From Bacteroidia bacterium (lineage in GTDB: Bacteria > Bacteroidota > Bacteroidia > J057): 64,000 nucleotides of DNA. Position numbers and translations under genes: made by a program. Position 1 is the stretch's first letter. The number at the start of each line of letters is the position of its first letter. The DNA lies in the NCBI GenBank assembly GCA_033391075.1, contig JAWPMV010000001.1, positions 3,968,001-4,032,000 of the forward strand, in the 5' to 3' direction. Below are positions 36,249 through 44,882 of the stretch, in pieces. The notes beneath the pieces are model-generated. The model ran no database searches and was not told the origin of the DNA. It worked only from the letters and a program-made list of their open reading frames with translations.

Positions 36249-36665
36249 TTATGAGGCGCGCAAATTGAAAAGCTGATCAATTCGGCTTACCAACTCAGGC
36301 ATAAGAATGGGTTTTTTGATATAGTCGCTTACTCCTTCTGCCATGGCTTTCTGGACAGCACTCTTTTCTGAGCGACAGGTAACCATGACAAAGGGTATAT
36401 CAGATAACACTAGGTTACCTTTTACCATTCGACAAAAGTCTATACCTGACATTTCTGGCATCATCCAGTCGCAAAGGATCATATCGGGCCTAACTTCCCC
36501 CATGAATTCCCATGCTTTGTTAGCGCTTTCGAATGCAAAGACCTCATAGCCCTTTTTCTTGAAATGGTACTCCATGAGATCGAGCAAATCCTCTTCATCG
36601 TCTATAATGACAAGCTTTTGGCTATCTTCTATGTTGCTATATGGATTCACCTTGCAAAAAAACAA
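36249..36665 (-). CDS. Single-domain response regulator
   Basis: 138 residues, receiver domain only: the acidic pair IIDDEED, phospho-acceptor Asp66 in LCDWMMPEMSG, the conserved Thr in MVTCRSE and Lys in IKKPI. There is no output domain, so it acts by protein-protein interaction, as CheY-like or phosphorelay proteins do. No cognate kinase is adjacent; the nearest is 51352-52362. The start could be a few codons later. Confidence 0.9.
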   Translation of the reverse strand: MFFCKVNPYSNIEDSQKLVIIDDEEDLLDLMEYHFKKKGYEVFAFESANKAWEFMGEVRPDMILCDWMMPEMSGIDFCRMVKGNLVLSDIPFVMVTCRSEKSAVQKAMAEGVSDYIKKPILMPELVSRIDQLFNLRAS

Positions 36666-36763
36666 TGTGTATGTATACTCACTATTAAGATTAAATTATC
36701 TAGAGATGATTTTTTCTCTTGCCCTCATTTCCTATCTTCCTAATCTAATTTGATCTAGCCCCT

Positions 36764-38152
36764 ATGTTTTCAGCTACTACCTATACAGAAAGAAGACAAA
36801 AACTGATCCAGTCTATGGATTCCGGCCTCTTGCTCCTGCTCGGGAACAATGATAGTCCGATGAATTATACCGATAATATTTATCCTTATCGTCAGGACAG
36901 CAACTTCTTGTATTTTGCCGGGATAGATATTCCTCAATTCGCCGTTATCATTGATATTGAAGCTGGCACAAGCACTTTATATGGCAATGATGTTTCGGTC
37001 GAAATGGTGGTTTGGACAGGTCCTCAGGCAAGTGTTCGGGAACTAGCGGATAAGGCAGGGATCAAATTCACTGCCCCTTTAGCCCAATTAGCTGGAGATC
37101 TGGCTCAAGCAAAAACAGCAAGCAGAAATGTTCACTTTCTTCCTCCTTATCGCTTCGAAAACAAGATCCGACTATCACAGATATTAGGACTAAATCTGGC
37201 AACGATAAATGAGCAGTCCTCCCGGGCTTTTATAAAAGCGGTTATAGACCTACGTTCAAAGAAAAGCGAAGAAGAAATTGTAGAATTGGACCGTGCTTGT
37301 TCTATCACAACTGATATGCATGTGGCTGCTATGAAAGTATGTCGGCCTGGTATCAAAGAATCAGAAGTAGTAGCTGCTGTCAGGTATGAGGCGCTCAAGC
37401 ATGACGGGGATGTATCCTATCCGGTAATTGGAACCATCCACGGAGAAACCCTCCACAACCATCATTACCATCATATACTTGAAGCCGGCCAGCTATTTCT
37501 ACTGGATGCAGGAGCGGAAACTGATACCCGGTATGCCGGGGATATGACCCGAACTTTTCCGGTTTCACCGACTTTTAGTTCTCAGCAAAAAGAGATTTAT
37601 CAGATTGTCCTGGATGCCGAAAATCGCTCGATAGAGATGTTGAGACCCGGTATTACTTATAAAGAAGTTCACTTGGAAGCCGCCCGGACTATTACGAAAG
37701 GGATGCAGGCCCTCGGATTGATGAAAGGGGATGTAGAATCCTCCATTGCTGCAGGCGCTCATGCCCTCTTTTTCCCACATGGATTGGGACATATGATGGG
37801 ATTGGATGTACATGATATGGAAGATCTGGGAGAAGATCATGTAGGGTATACCGATCAATTGAAAAGAAGCACGCAATTTGGGTTAAAGTCCCTCCGACTC
37901 GGTCGAGAACTGGAAGAAGGATTTGTGTTGACCGTCGAACCCGGAATTTATTTTATTCCTCTCCTGATTGATACCTGGAAAAAAGAAGGGACTTGCGAAG
38001 AATACCTCAATTTTGATAAGCTTGATGCATATAGAAGTTTTGGAGGTATCAGGATAGAAGAAGATTACCTCATTACTTCGGGTGGCAGTCGTTTGCTCGG
38101 TAAGCCACTGGCCAAAACTATTGAAGACGTAGAAGCCATAAGAAATAGCTAA
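36764..38152 (+). CDS. pepP: Xaa-Pro aminopeptidase (aminopeptidase P, M24B)
   Basis: Removes N-terminal residues that precede proline. 462 cytoplasmic residues: the N-terminal creatinase-like domain starts with SGLLLLLGNNDSPMNYTDN and YPYRQDSNFLYFAGI, typical of PepP. The pita-bread domain supplies the metal ligands: Asp pair in LLDAGAETDTRYAGDMTRTF, His in FPHGLGHMMGLDVHD, Glu in LTVEPGIYF and Glu in RIEEDYLIT. The next gene, a second M24B peptidase, starts 3 bases after its stop. Confidence 0.94.
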   Translation: MFSATTYTERRQKLIQSMDSGLLLLLGNNDSPMNYTDNIYPYRQDSNFLYFAGIDIPQFAVIIDIEAGTSTLYGNDVSVEMVVWTGPQASVRELADKAGIKFTAPLAQLAGDLAQAKTASRNVHFLPPYRFENKIRLSQILGLNLATINEQSSRAFIKAVIDLRSKKSEEEIVELDRACSITTDMHVAAMKVCRPGIKESEVVAAVRYEALKHDGDVSYPVIGTIHGETLHNHHYHHILEAGQLFLLDAGAETDTRYAGDMTRTFPVSPTFSSQQKEIYQIVLDAENRSIEMLRPGITYKEVHLEAARTITKGMQALGLMKGDVESSIAAGAHALFFPHGLGHMMGLDVHDMEDLGEDHVGYTDQLKRSTQFGLKSLRLGRELEEGFVLTVEPGIYFIPLLIDTWKKEGTCEEYLNFDKLDAYRSFGGIRIEEDYLITSGGSRLLGKPLAKTIEDVEAIRNS

Positions 38153-38155
38153 ATC

Positions 38156-39937
38156 ATGCAGCAAAGCCTAGAAGCACTCAAAAGACAACTATCCGATAGA
38201 GGCCTTTTTGCCTTAATTATTCCTAATACAGATCCCCACCAAAGTGAGTACATAGCTGACTACTGGAGGGTCATGAAATTTTTGACCGGCTTTAGCGGCT
38301 CTACAGGCAATGTTGTGATTAGTTCTGACTTTGCCGGCGTATGGACTGATTCCCGATACTTTCTCCAAGCAGAATCTCAATTGAAGGGATCTGGCTATGA
38401 GTTGGTAAAGCTCAAAATTCCCCATACACCTGAATACATAGATTGGATAACAGAAAAGGCTCCTGAGCATGCGAAAGTTGGGATAGATGCCCGTTTGTTT
38501 TCATTGGCTTTGTATCGCAGGATGGAAAAACGATTTGCGAAAAAGGGTATTGAAATTGTCGATGTAGGTGATCTTATTTCAGATTTATGGCCAGCTCGTC
38601 CAGAAATACCTCTAACTCCTATATTCATCCATGATCAATCATTTGCCGGAAAAAGTCGGGCGAGTAAATTGAGAGAATTGCGGGAGGAAATGAAAGCAAA
38701 AGCTGCGGATTATACCTTTATAAGTAGCCTGGATGATATTGCGTGGTTATATAATATCCGGGGAAATGATGTGGATTACAATCCCACGCCTCTCTGCTTT
38801 AGTCTAATTGGACTGACTGAGGCAACTCTGTATATCAATCCCAGCAAAGTTTCAGATGATATCACCGAGATACTTGAACAGGATGTAAAGCTGAGGCCTT
38901 ATGAGGAAATCTCAGATAGCCTGGCAAAGATTGAAGGAGGACAAAGTCTTTTCCTTGATCCAGGCAAAAGCAATAAAGCTGCTTTGAGTAGTATTTCCAA
39001 TGAGGTCAAGCTCCTTGAGGGGATGAATTTAACGACCCTTCCCAAAGCTTTAAAAAACGAAACCGAGATCTCCCATATTCGGGAAGTTATGATCAAGGAC
39101 GGAATTGCCATGTGTAAATTCCTGATGTGGTTAGAATCTCATATTGGTAAGGAGAAAATCACGGAAGTGAGTGCTGCCGAAAAGTTGGAGGCCTTCAGAG
39201 CAGAACAGCCTAATTTCAAAGGGCCCAGTTTTGGCACCATAGCCGGTTATAAAGGCAATGGTGCCATCGTTCATTATTCGGCAGAGGAAAGTAGTTGTGC
39301 AGAACTCCATGCGGATGGGATATTTCTCCTGGATTCAGGAGGGCAATACCTGGATGGTACGACTGACATTACCCGTACCCTTGCACTCTCTGAACCCAAA
39401 GAGAATGAGAGAAGAGACTTTACATTGGTTTTAAAGGGTCATATCGGTATTGCGACTGCTGTATTCCCTGCAGGAACCCGAGGACAACAAATCGAAGCCT
39501 CCGCGCGAAGAGCCTTATGGAAATATGGCTTAAACTATGGTCATGGTACCGGACATGGGGTGGGATTTTTTCTCAATGTCCATGAAGGCCCTCAAACTAT
39601 GGGGAGTGGCGCAAGTGGTGCACAGGGAACTCCTATGATGCCAGGTATGCTGACTTCCAATGAACCGGGGATTTACCATAGCGGAAAGTATGGGATACGA
39701 ATAGAAAACCTCATCCTTTGTGTGGAAGATCAGGAAACGGAATTTGGTCAGTTTCTAAAGTTTGAAACCGTTACGCTCTGTCCGATTGATTTAGGTTTGG
39801 TGGATGCAGATCTCCTGAACCGGGAAGAAAAGGATTGGCTTAATTCATACCACGCAGAAGTTTATGAAAAACTCGCTCCTCGTATGAATGAATCCGAAAA
39901 AGCCTGGCTAAAAGAAAGAACTCAAGCATTGAGTTGA
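38156..39937 (+). CDS. Aminopeptidase P, large (XPNPEP1-like) form
   Basis: 593 residues with three domains, as in eukaryote-like cytosolic aminopeptidase P: two creatinase N-terminal domains (about 1-300; note SEYIADYWRVMKFLTGFSGS and WTDSRYFLQAE) and a C-terminal M24 catalytic domain. The metal-ligand set is complete (LLDSGGQYLDGTTDITRT, HGTGHGVGFFLNVHEGP, TSNEPGIYHSGKYGIRIEN). Same reaction class as the adjacent pepP but a different subfamily, probably with different peptide-length preference. It overlaps the convergent FAAL gene by 16 bases. Confidence 0.94.
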   Translation: MQQSLEALKRQLSDRGLFALIIPNTDPHQSEYIADYWRVMKFLTGFSGSTGNVVISSDFAGVWTDSRYFLQAESQLKGSGYELVKLKIPHTPEYIDWITEKAPEHAKVGIDARLFSLALYRRMEKRFAKKGIEIVDVGDLISDLWPARPEIPLTPIFIHDQSFAGKSRASKLRELREEMKAKAADYTFISSLDDIAWLYNIRGNDVDYNPTPLCFSLIGLTEATLYINPSKVSDDITEILEQDVKLRPYEEISDSLAKIEGGQSLFLDPGKSNKAALSSISNEVKLLEGMNLTTLPKALKNETEISHIREVMIKDGIAMCKFLMWLESHIGKEKITEVSAAEKLEAFRAEQPNFKGPSFGTIAGYKGNGAIVHYSAEESSCAELHADGIFLLDSGGQYLDGTTDITRTLALSEPKENERRDFTLVLKGHIGIATAVFPAGTRGQQIEASARRALWKYGLNYGHGTGHGVGFFLNVHEGPQTMGSGASGAQGTPMMPGMLTSNEPGIYHSGKYGIRIENLILCVEDQETEFGQFLKFETVTLCPIDLGLVDADLLNREEKDWLNSYHAEVYEKLAPRMNESEKAWLKERTQALS

Positions 39938-41973
39938 TCTTTCGCCCACTCTTCTCCTCTTTCTGCTACTTCCAGAATTGAAGGTTCGGTGATCAGGTAA
40001 TCCATAACCGGCCACTCGACACCAATGAATTTGGAGACTTCTTCCTCAAATTCTGCTGTCATCATGGAATCCGTTCCATAGGCATTCATAGAGTCTGCCG
40101 TATCGATATCACTCACCGGAATGCTCAACTTCTGACTCATCCAGTTCATGATCCATTCCAGAATTTCAGCAGTACTTTTGATCTGCTTTGCATTTTCATC
40201 AGTCACGGCCTCCTGCTCAGTTTCTTCCAGAGGCAATTGCCAACTGGCTTCTTCATAAAGCTCTCCAGCTAAATATGCCTTTTTACAAGCTCTGCGCATG
40301 ATCTTTCCACTGGAAGTTTTCAGGATACTTCTTCTTTTCACCAACTTTATCGCATATACCTGCAATTCATGTTCGGCTGAGATGGACTCACGGATTGCCT
40401 TGAAGACTTCTTCATTATCCACTTTGCGGAACAGGCCTCTATCTACCTCATAGATTACTACCAATCTTTCATCTCCAGCAGCCTCCACCGAAAATGCAGC
40501 ACCACCATTAGGTCTCAGCACTTTGTGGCTATTTTCTACGGTCAACTCTATATCTTGTGGATAATGATTTTTTCCACGAATGATAATCAAATCTTTAAAG
40601 CGACCTGTAATGTATAATTTATCTCCACGCAGGAATCCTAAATCTCCTGTGCGTAAGAAGGGACCTTCATTATTTGGAAGATAAGCTTCAAAAGTTTCTT
40701 TGGTTTGCTCAGGGTTCTCCCAGTATCCTTTCGCTGAGCTTGGCCCTTTAAACCAAATCTCCCCAACCTCATCTGCTCCGCAAGGCTTCAAGGTTTCTGG
40801 ATTTACAATTCTGACTTCATGTTCTGTATCTGTAAATCCACAATTGGCCAATTGGTGGGCATTCGGATGATCTGGAGATACTACTTCTACTTTGTTTTGC
40901 TCCAGCAATTCTCCATTGAAATGCTCGTGATTAGCTACATGCCCTTTTCCCCAGGCAGTGATTACGAGGGTTGATTCTGCCATTCCATAAACGGGAAAGA
41001 GAGATTCTTTGCGAAAACCTACAGGGCCAAATTTATCTGCAAATCTTTCTAAGGTATCAATTCTTACAGGTTCCGCTCCATTACAGGCGTGATCCCAGGA
41101 ACTTAAATCCAGTTTTGCCAGCTCTTCATCATTCACCCTTTGCACACAAAGATCATATCCGAAATTTGGACTAACAGAGAAAGTAGCCTTATAATCAGAA
41201 ATGGCTTTCAACCAACGATGAGGACGCTGAACAAATGAGAAAGGCGCCATCAAATAGCTGGTAATCCCATAAAATACCGGCTGCAAAGCAGTACCAATAA
41301 GTCCCATATCGTGAAAAAGAGGTAGCCAGCTTACATAAACGGATTCATCATGGCTGCCGGTAAGATATGCCAGTGAACGCTGATTAGCCATGAGGTTGCC
41401 ATGACTTACCATCACTCCTTTGGGACTTCCGGTAGAACCAGAAGTATATTGAAGAAATGAAATGCTGTCCTCTGTCAAATTAGGTCGTGTCCAGATACCC
41501 GCATGAGAGTCATCGATGGAATCGGTCAATAACCATTTCCCTCTCAAACGCTCTGCAAATTCCGGCATATTGGTTTCGATACCGTCATAAATATCCTGCG
41601 TCCCCATAAAAATGCGGGGAGTGGCATCTTTGATGATAGATTCAATTCTGGAAACCTGTTTCCCCATTTGCGGAGGATAGACAGGTACAGCAATTACTCC
41701 GGCGTATAGGCAAGCAAAGAAAGCGGCCATATACTCGAGACTTGAAGGATACATCAGCACCGCCCTTTCGCCCTCTAATCCTTTTTCCTGAAGATGTGCT
41801 GCAATAGATCTCGCTCTTGTATCCAGTTCATCAAAGGTATAGGTCTGACCTAAGTCTTCTCCATTTTTCAGAAAGCCAAAAAGGCGTTTGCCCCTATTGA
41901 TTTCTGACCTCTCTCTCAAGACGTCTACAAGATTGTTTACTTTGAGCACAGCTTGTGGAATTCCCTGCGACAT
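39922..41973 (-). CDS. Fatty acyl-AMP ligase fused to an acyl carrier domain
   Basis: 683 residues. An AMP-forming ligase domain (about 1-580) has QYTSGSTGSPKGVMVSHGN (A3 motif, 177-186 core) and the FAAL-type segments WLPLFHDMGLIGTALQPVFYG, FSFVQRPHRWLKAIS and FSVSPNFGYDLC. Then come GRFKDLIIIRGKNHYPQDIE and a C-terminal acyl carrier domain (about 600-683) whose phosphopantetheine Ser is Ser636 in YGTDSMM. FAALs activate fatty acids as acyl-AMP and load a carrier, here in cis. Usually they feed polyketide or peptide synthases or a desaturase; none is adjacent. Product unknown. Confidence 0.92.
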   Translation of the reverse strand: MSQGIPQAVLKVNNLVDVLRERSEINRGKRLFGFLKNGEDLGQTYTFDELDTRARSIAAHLQEKGLEGERAVLMYPSSLEYMAAFFACLYAGVIAVPVYPPQMGKQVSRIESIIKDATPRIFMGTQDIYDGIETNMPEFAERLRGKWLLTDSIDDSHAGIWTRPNLTEDSISFLQYTSGSTGSPKGVMVSHGNLMANQRSLAYLTGSHDESVYVSWLPLFHDMGLIGTALQPVFYGITSYLMAPFSFVQRPHRWLKAISDYKATFSVSPNFGYDLCVQRVNDEELAKLDLSSWDHACNGAEPVRIDTLERFADKFGPVGFRKESLFPVYGMAESTLVITAWGKGHVANHEHFNGELLEQNKVEVVSPDHPNAHQLANCGFTDTEHEVRIVNPETLKPCGADEVGEIWFKGPSSAKGYWENPEQTKETFEAYLPNNEGPFLRTGDLGFLRGDKLYITGRFKDLIIIRGKNHYPQDIELTVENSHKVLRPNGGAAFSVEAAGDERLVVIYEVDRGLFRKVDNEEVFKAIRESISAEHELQVYAIKLVKRRSILKTSSGKIMRRACKKAYLAGELYEEASWQLPLEETEQEAVTDENAKQIKSTAEILEWIMNWMSQKLSIPVSDIDTADSMNAYGTDSMMTAEFEEEVSKFIGVEWPVMDYLITEPSILEVAERGEEWAKDQLNA

Positions 41974-42270
41974 GTTTTATTTTCTTTTATTAATTATCCT
42001 GAAGCGAAAATAAAGAAGGGTAGCTGTAAATTTCTTGCCTTTAGCTTCATCCGCATAACAAGCCGTTTTAACGGACATTTTATCAAAATCAGAGGAAAAC
42101 AAACTTCCTATTGCTGAAAGAAATCATTCCTTTAAATGATTAAAATCTCTGCTTATTTCCTGAATTAAAGCCAATTTTGTAGCAGAGGCCCGAACAATGG
42201 TCAGCTACATGACGTTGAGTAGCTAAGCACCAGCCTAATTTGGACTCATTCATCTTTATTCTCTATCGAA

Positions 42271-43227
42271 ATGAAAAAAATCGCTTTCCCGCTAATCTTT
42301 CTCCTAGCCACTTTGATGGCTTGTCAGGAAGATAGGAGTAAACCTCAAGTTGATCAGCAGGATATCCCGGCTCAATTCGCCTCATTAGAGGATGATGCTG
42401 AATCCTTTAGTGAGAATTTTAATGAGTATTGGTATAAAGGAGAAGCAGAAATTAGCAGCTATAAATTGGAACAGGCACGCTACGGAGAAATTCATGAGGG
42501 GCATGCGGTTCTGGTTTATGTAACCGAGGATTTTTCCAAAAAGAAGCAGGTAAAACTGGACAATGCAGGGAGTGCCGGAACAGACAGAGTTCCGATTCTA
42601 AAATTGAACCTTACAAAGAAGTTCAATACGGGTATTTACCCTTACTCCATCATGCAATCGATCTTTACGCCCGTTGAATTGGATAAGCATCCTCATAGTT
42701 TGAAAACGACTATGAGTTCACAGGAATGGTGTGGACATGTATTTGCTCAGCTGAATAATCGTAAGAATCATTTTGAATTATCCAGCTATTCCTATTTTGA
42801 ATCAGAAGGAGATGTAAATAAGGAAATAGAGAAAGTAATGCTGGAAGATGAATTATGGACCCGCATTCGTATCAATCCTGCTGAATTGCCTACGGGAAAA
42901 GTAAAGTTGATCCCTTCTGTGATTCATAGCAGACTAAGACATCGTGAACTTAAGGCGGAAGAAGCCATAATCAATTTGGAAGAGAAAGAAGGGAAGATGC
43001 ACTACAAAATATCTTATGCTTCAGCAGGAAGAAGTCTGGAGATTGTTTTTGGTAAAGCCTTTCCTCACAAAATTCTTTCCTGGGAAGAAAGTAGTAAGAG
43101 TGGATTTGGTCCCAATGCGAGAAATCTTGTTACCAAGGCCAGCCTGATGGAAAGTTTAAACACAGATTACTGGTCTAAACATAATACGGATGATCTGCAT
43201 TTGCGAGACAAACTGAGACTTCCTTAA
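42271..43227 (+). CDS. Conserved Bacteroidota lipoprotein
   Basis: 318 residues. A lipobox signal peptide (FLLATLMAC, Cys18) precedes a beta-rich body with YWYKGEAEISSYKLEQARYGE, AVLVYVTEDFSKKKQVKLD and LKLNLTKKFNTGIYPYSIMQS. I know close relatives of this sequence type from Bacteroidota, often carrying the name septum formation inhibitor Maf, which looks mis-assigned because no Maf nucleotide-binding motif is present. Function is unknown. It stands alone, convergent with the AraC gene. Confidence 0.75.
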   Translation: MKKIAFPLIFLLATLMACQEDRSKPQVDQQDIPAQFASLEDDAESFSENFNEYWYKGEAEISSYKLEQARYGEIHEGHAVLVYVTEDFSKKKQVKLDNAGSAGTDRVPILKLNLTKKFNTGIYPYSIMQSIFTPVELDKHPHSLKTTMSSQEWCGHVFAQLNNRKNHFELSSYSYFESEGDVNKEIEKVMLEDELWTRIRINPAELPTGKVKLIPSVIHSRLRHRELKAEEAIINLEEKEGKMHYKISYASAGRSLEIVFGKAFPHKILSWEESSKSGFGPNARNLVTKASLMESLNTDYWSKHNTDDLHLRDKLRLP

Positions 43228-43257
43228 GAATTTCAATTTACTCATCGTATGAAATCC

Positions 43258-43285
43258 AAAAAGGCGGCTCAAGGGCCGCCTTTTT
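43258..43285. terminator. Bidirectional intrinsic terminator
   Basis: AAAAAGGCGGC (43258-43268) and GCCGCCTTTTT (43275-43285) form a perfect hairpin between convergent genes. Confidence 0.9.
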
Positions 43286-43290
43286 CTTTC

Positions 43291-44202
43291 TTAATTCAGG
43301 TTTCTGTATTCATTGGGAGTCATTCCTACCTGCTTCTTGAACAATCTCGTAAAATGTTGTGGATACTTGAAGCCTAATTCGTAAGCAATCTCGCTAATGG
43401 TTTTTCTTGTGTCGAATGTCTTACTTTTGGCTAAATCAATGATTTTGTCGTGGATAAAGGTCTTGGCAGATTTACCCGTTTCTTTTTTGATTAAATCTCC
43501 AAAGTAGTTTGCCGAAAGATTTAATTCATCCGCAAAATATGCCACGCTTGGTAAGCCGAGTTTTTGGGCATTGTTCCCGGAAAAATAGTCCTGAAGTAAG
43601 CTTTCAAACTTTTCTAATATTCCTTTATTTATATGATCTCGGGTAATGAATTGACGATCGTAAAAACGAACACAATAGTTTAGAAAAAGCTCAATATTAG
43701 AGACAATTAACTTTTTGCTGTGTTTATCAACTCCCTGCTGCAGTTCATAGGCTATTTTTGAAAAACAGTCAAGAATGATTTGACGTTCCTGTTCCGAAAG
43801 ATGCAAGGCTTCGTGGGCCTCGTAAGAGAAAAAATTATACTCCTGAATCCCATTTGCCAGAGCTGTGCCTTTGATTAAATCCGGATGAAAGACAAGCGCA
43901 TATCCTTTGGGTTGATAAACCTTGCCATCGGTTTCTAAATTCAGCACCTGACCGGGAGATACAAAAACCAGGGTGCCCTCCTCATAATCATAGTAATTAC
44001 ATCCATATTTTAAATTCCCACAATTAATCTCTTTCAAAAAGATACAGTAGATACCAAAAGCCAGTTTTAACTTTTTATTCCCATCCCAAGATCTGGGATG
44101 AGCTTTTGAAAAATCGATGATGTTTACGAGTGGATGCAATGTCTCATGTTGGTTAAGCGCATTGTATTCACCTATCGTATCAAATTGATATATCTTCTCC
44201 AT
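43291..44202 (-). CDS. AraC-family transcriptional regulator
   Basis: 303 residues. An N-terminal cupin-like sensor (about 25-150; YYDYEEGTLVFVSPGQVLNLE) and a C-terminal AraC double helix-turn-helix (about 205-303), with LPSVAYFADELNLSANYFGDLIKKETGKSA split over helices and TISEIAYELGFKYPQHFTRLFKKQVGMTPNEYR as its second half (cited by position 265-300). Divergent from the molybdenum hydroxylase operon with a shared 179-base gap, so it is the natural candidate regulator. Its effector is unknown. Confidence 0.92.
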   Translation of the reverse strand: MEKIYQFDTIGEYNALNQHETLHPLVNIIDFSKAHPRSWDGNKKLKLAFGIYCIFLKEINCGNLKYGCNYYDYEEGTLVFVSPGQVLNLETDGKVYQPKGYALVFHPDLIKGTALANGIQEYNFFSYEAHEALHLSEQERQIILDCFSKIAYELQQGVDKHSKKLIVSNIELFLNYCVRFYDRQFITRDHINKGILEKFESLLQDYFSGNNAQKLGLPSVAYFADELNLSANYFGDLIKKETGKSAKTFIHDKIIDLAKSKTFDTRKTISEIAYELGFKYPQHFTRLFKKQVGMTPNEYRNLN

Positions 44203-44321
44203 AAGAAGTTCATTCGGTTCACCTAATATATATATTCTATCTGGAGTCCTCTTGTCTAGCTGTAAAAATGGTAGATAAAGCAGTAATCGGTATACAAATA
44301 CTAGGTTTTTTATTGCCTTCT

Positions 44322-44354
44322 TTTGTTACTTAAAGGAAAAGACCGATAATTTAT
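44322..44354 (+). promoter_or_regulatory. Weak candidate promoter of the molybdenum hydroxylase operon
   Basis: TTTG (44322-44325) and TAATTTAT (44347-44354) are 21 bases apart and 28 bases before the iron-sulfur subunit start. The -7 half fits TAnnTTTG in only six of eight positions, which would suit an activator-dependent promoter. Confidence 0.3.
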
Positions 44355-44381
44355 TTTCCCATCATTCTCAATACTAATTCT

Positions 44382-44837
44382 ATGGCAGCCTTTACCTTAA
44401 ACATAAATGGAAAAGATCATCAGCTGGAGGTAGATCCTTCAACTCCCATGCTATGGGTACTTAGAGATCACATCAATTTGGTTGGAACCAAATACGGCTG
44501 CGGGATCGCTCAATGCGGTGCCTGTACGATTCACCTGGATGGCGTAGCCGTCCGTTCCTGCCAAATGCCGGTTTCAGCAATTGGAGATAAAGCCATAACA
44601 ACCATTGAAGGCTTATCTGAAAAGGGAGACCATCCCTTACAAAAAGCATGGATAGAGCATGATGTTCCTCAATGCGGCTATTGCCAGGCGGGGCAGATCA
44701 TGAATGCAGCCGCTTTTTTGAAAGACAATCCCAATCCTTCAGATGAGGAAATTGAATCAGCTATGAATGGAAATATCTGTCGCTGTGGGACTTATACTCG
44801 TATCAAAGCGGCCATTAAAACAGCGGCGAATTCCTGA
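44382..44837 (+). CDS. Molybdenum hydroxylase 2Fe-2S subunit (IorA-like)
   Basis: 151-residue electron-transfer subunit of the xanthine dehydrogenase/isoquinoline 1-oxidoreductase family. The plant-type ferredoxin domain has Cys40, Cys45, Cys48 and Cys60; the C-terminal helical domain binds the second cluster with Cys98, Cys101, Cys133 and Cys135. All eight ligands are present. First gene of a three-gene operon, 45 bases before large subunit 1. No FAD subunit is encoded, as in isoquinoline oxidoreductases and related periplasmic aldehyde oxidases. Confidence 0.95.
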   Translation: MAAFTLNINGKDHQLEVDPSTPMLWVLRDHINLVGTKYGCGIAQCGACTIHLDGVAVRSCQMPVSAIGDKAITTIEGLSEKGDHPLQKAWIEHDVPQCGYCQAGQIMNAAAFLKDNPNPSDEEIESAMNGNICRCGTYTRIKAAIKTAANS

Positions 44838-44882
44838 TCCTTTTTTAGAGATTATTTCTGAATTACCATTTACTCATTTCCA

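Noticed and set aside
42271-43227. Naming the lipoprotein as septum formation inhibitor Maf
   Set aside because: That name circulates for relatives, but the sequence has a lipobox and no Maf nucleotide pyrophosphatase motif.
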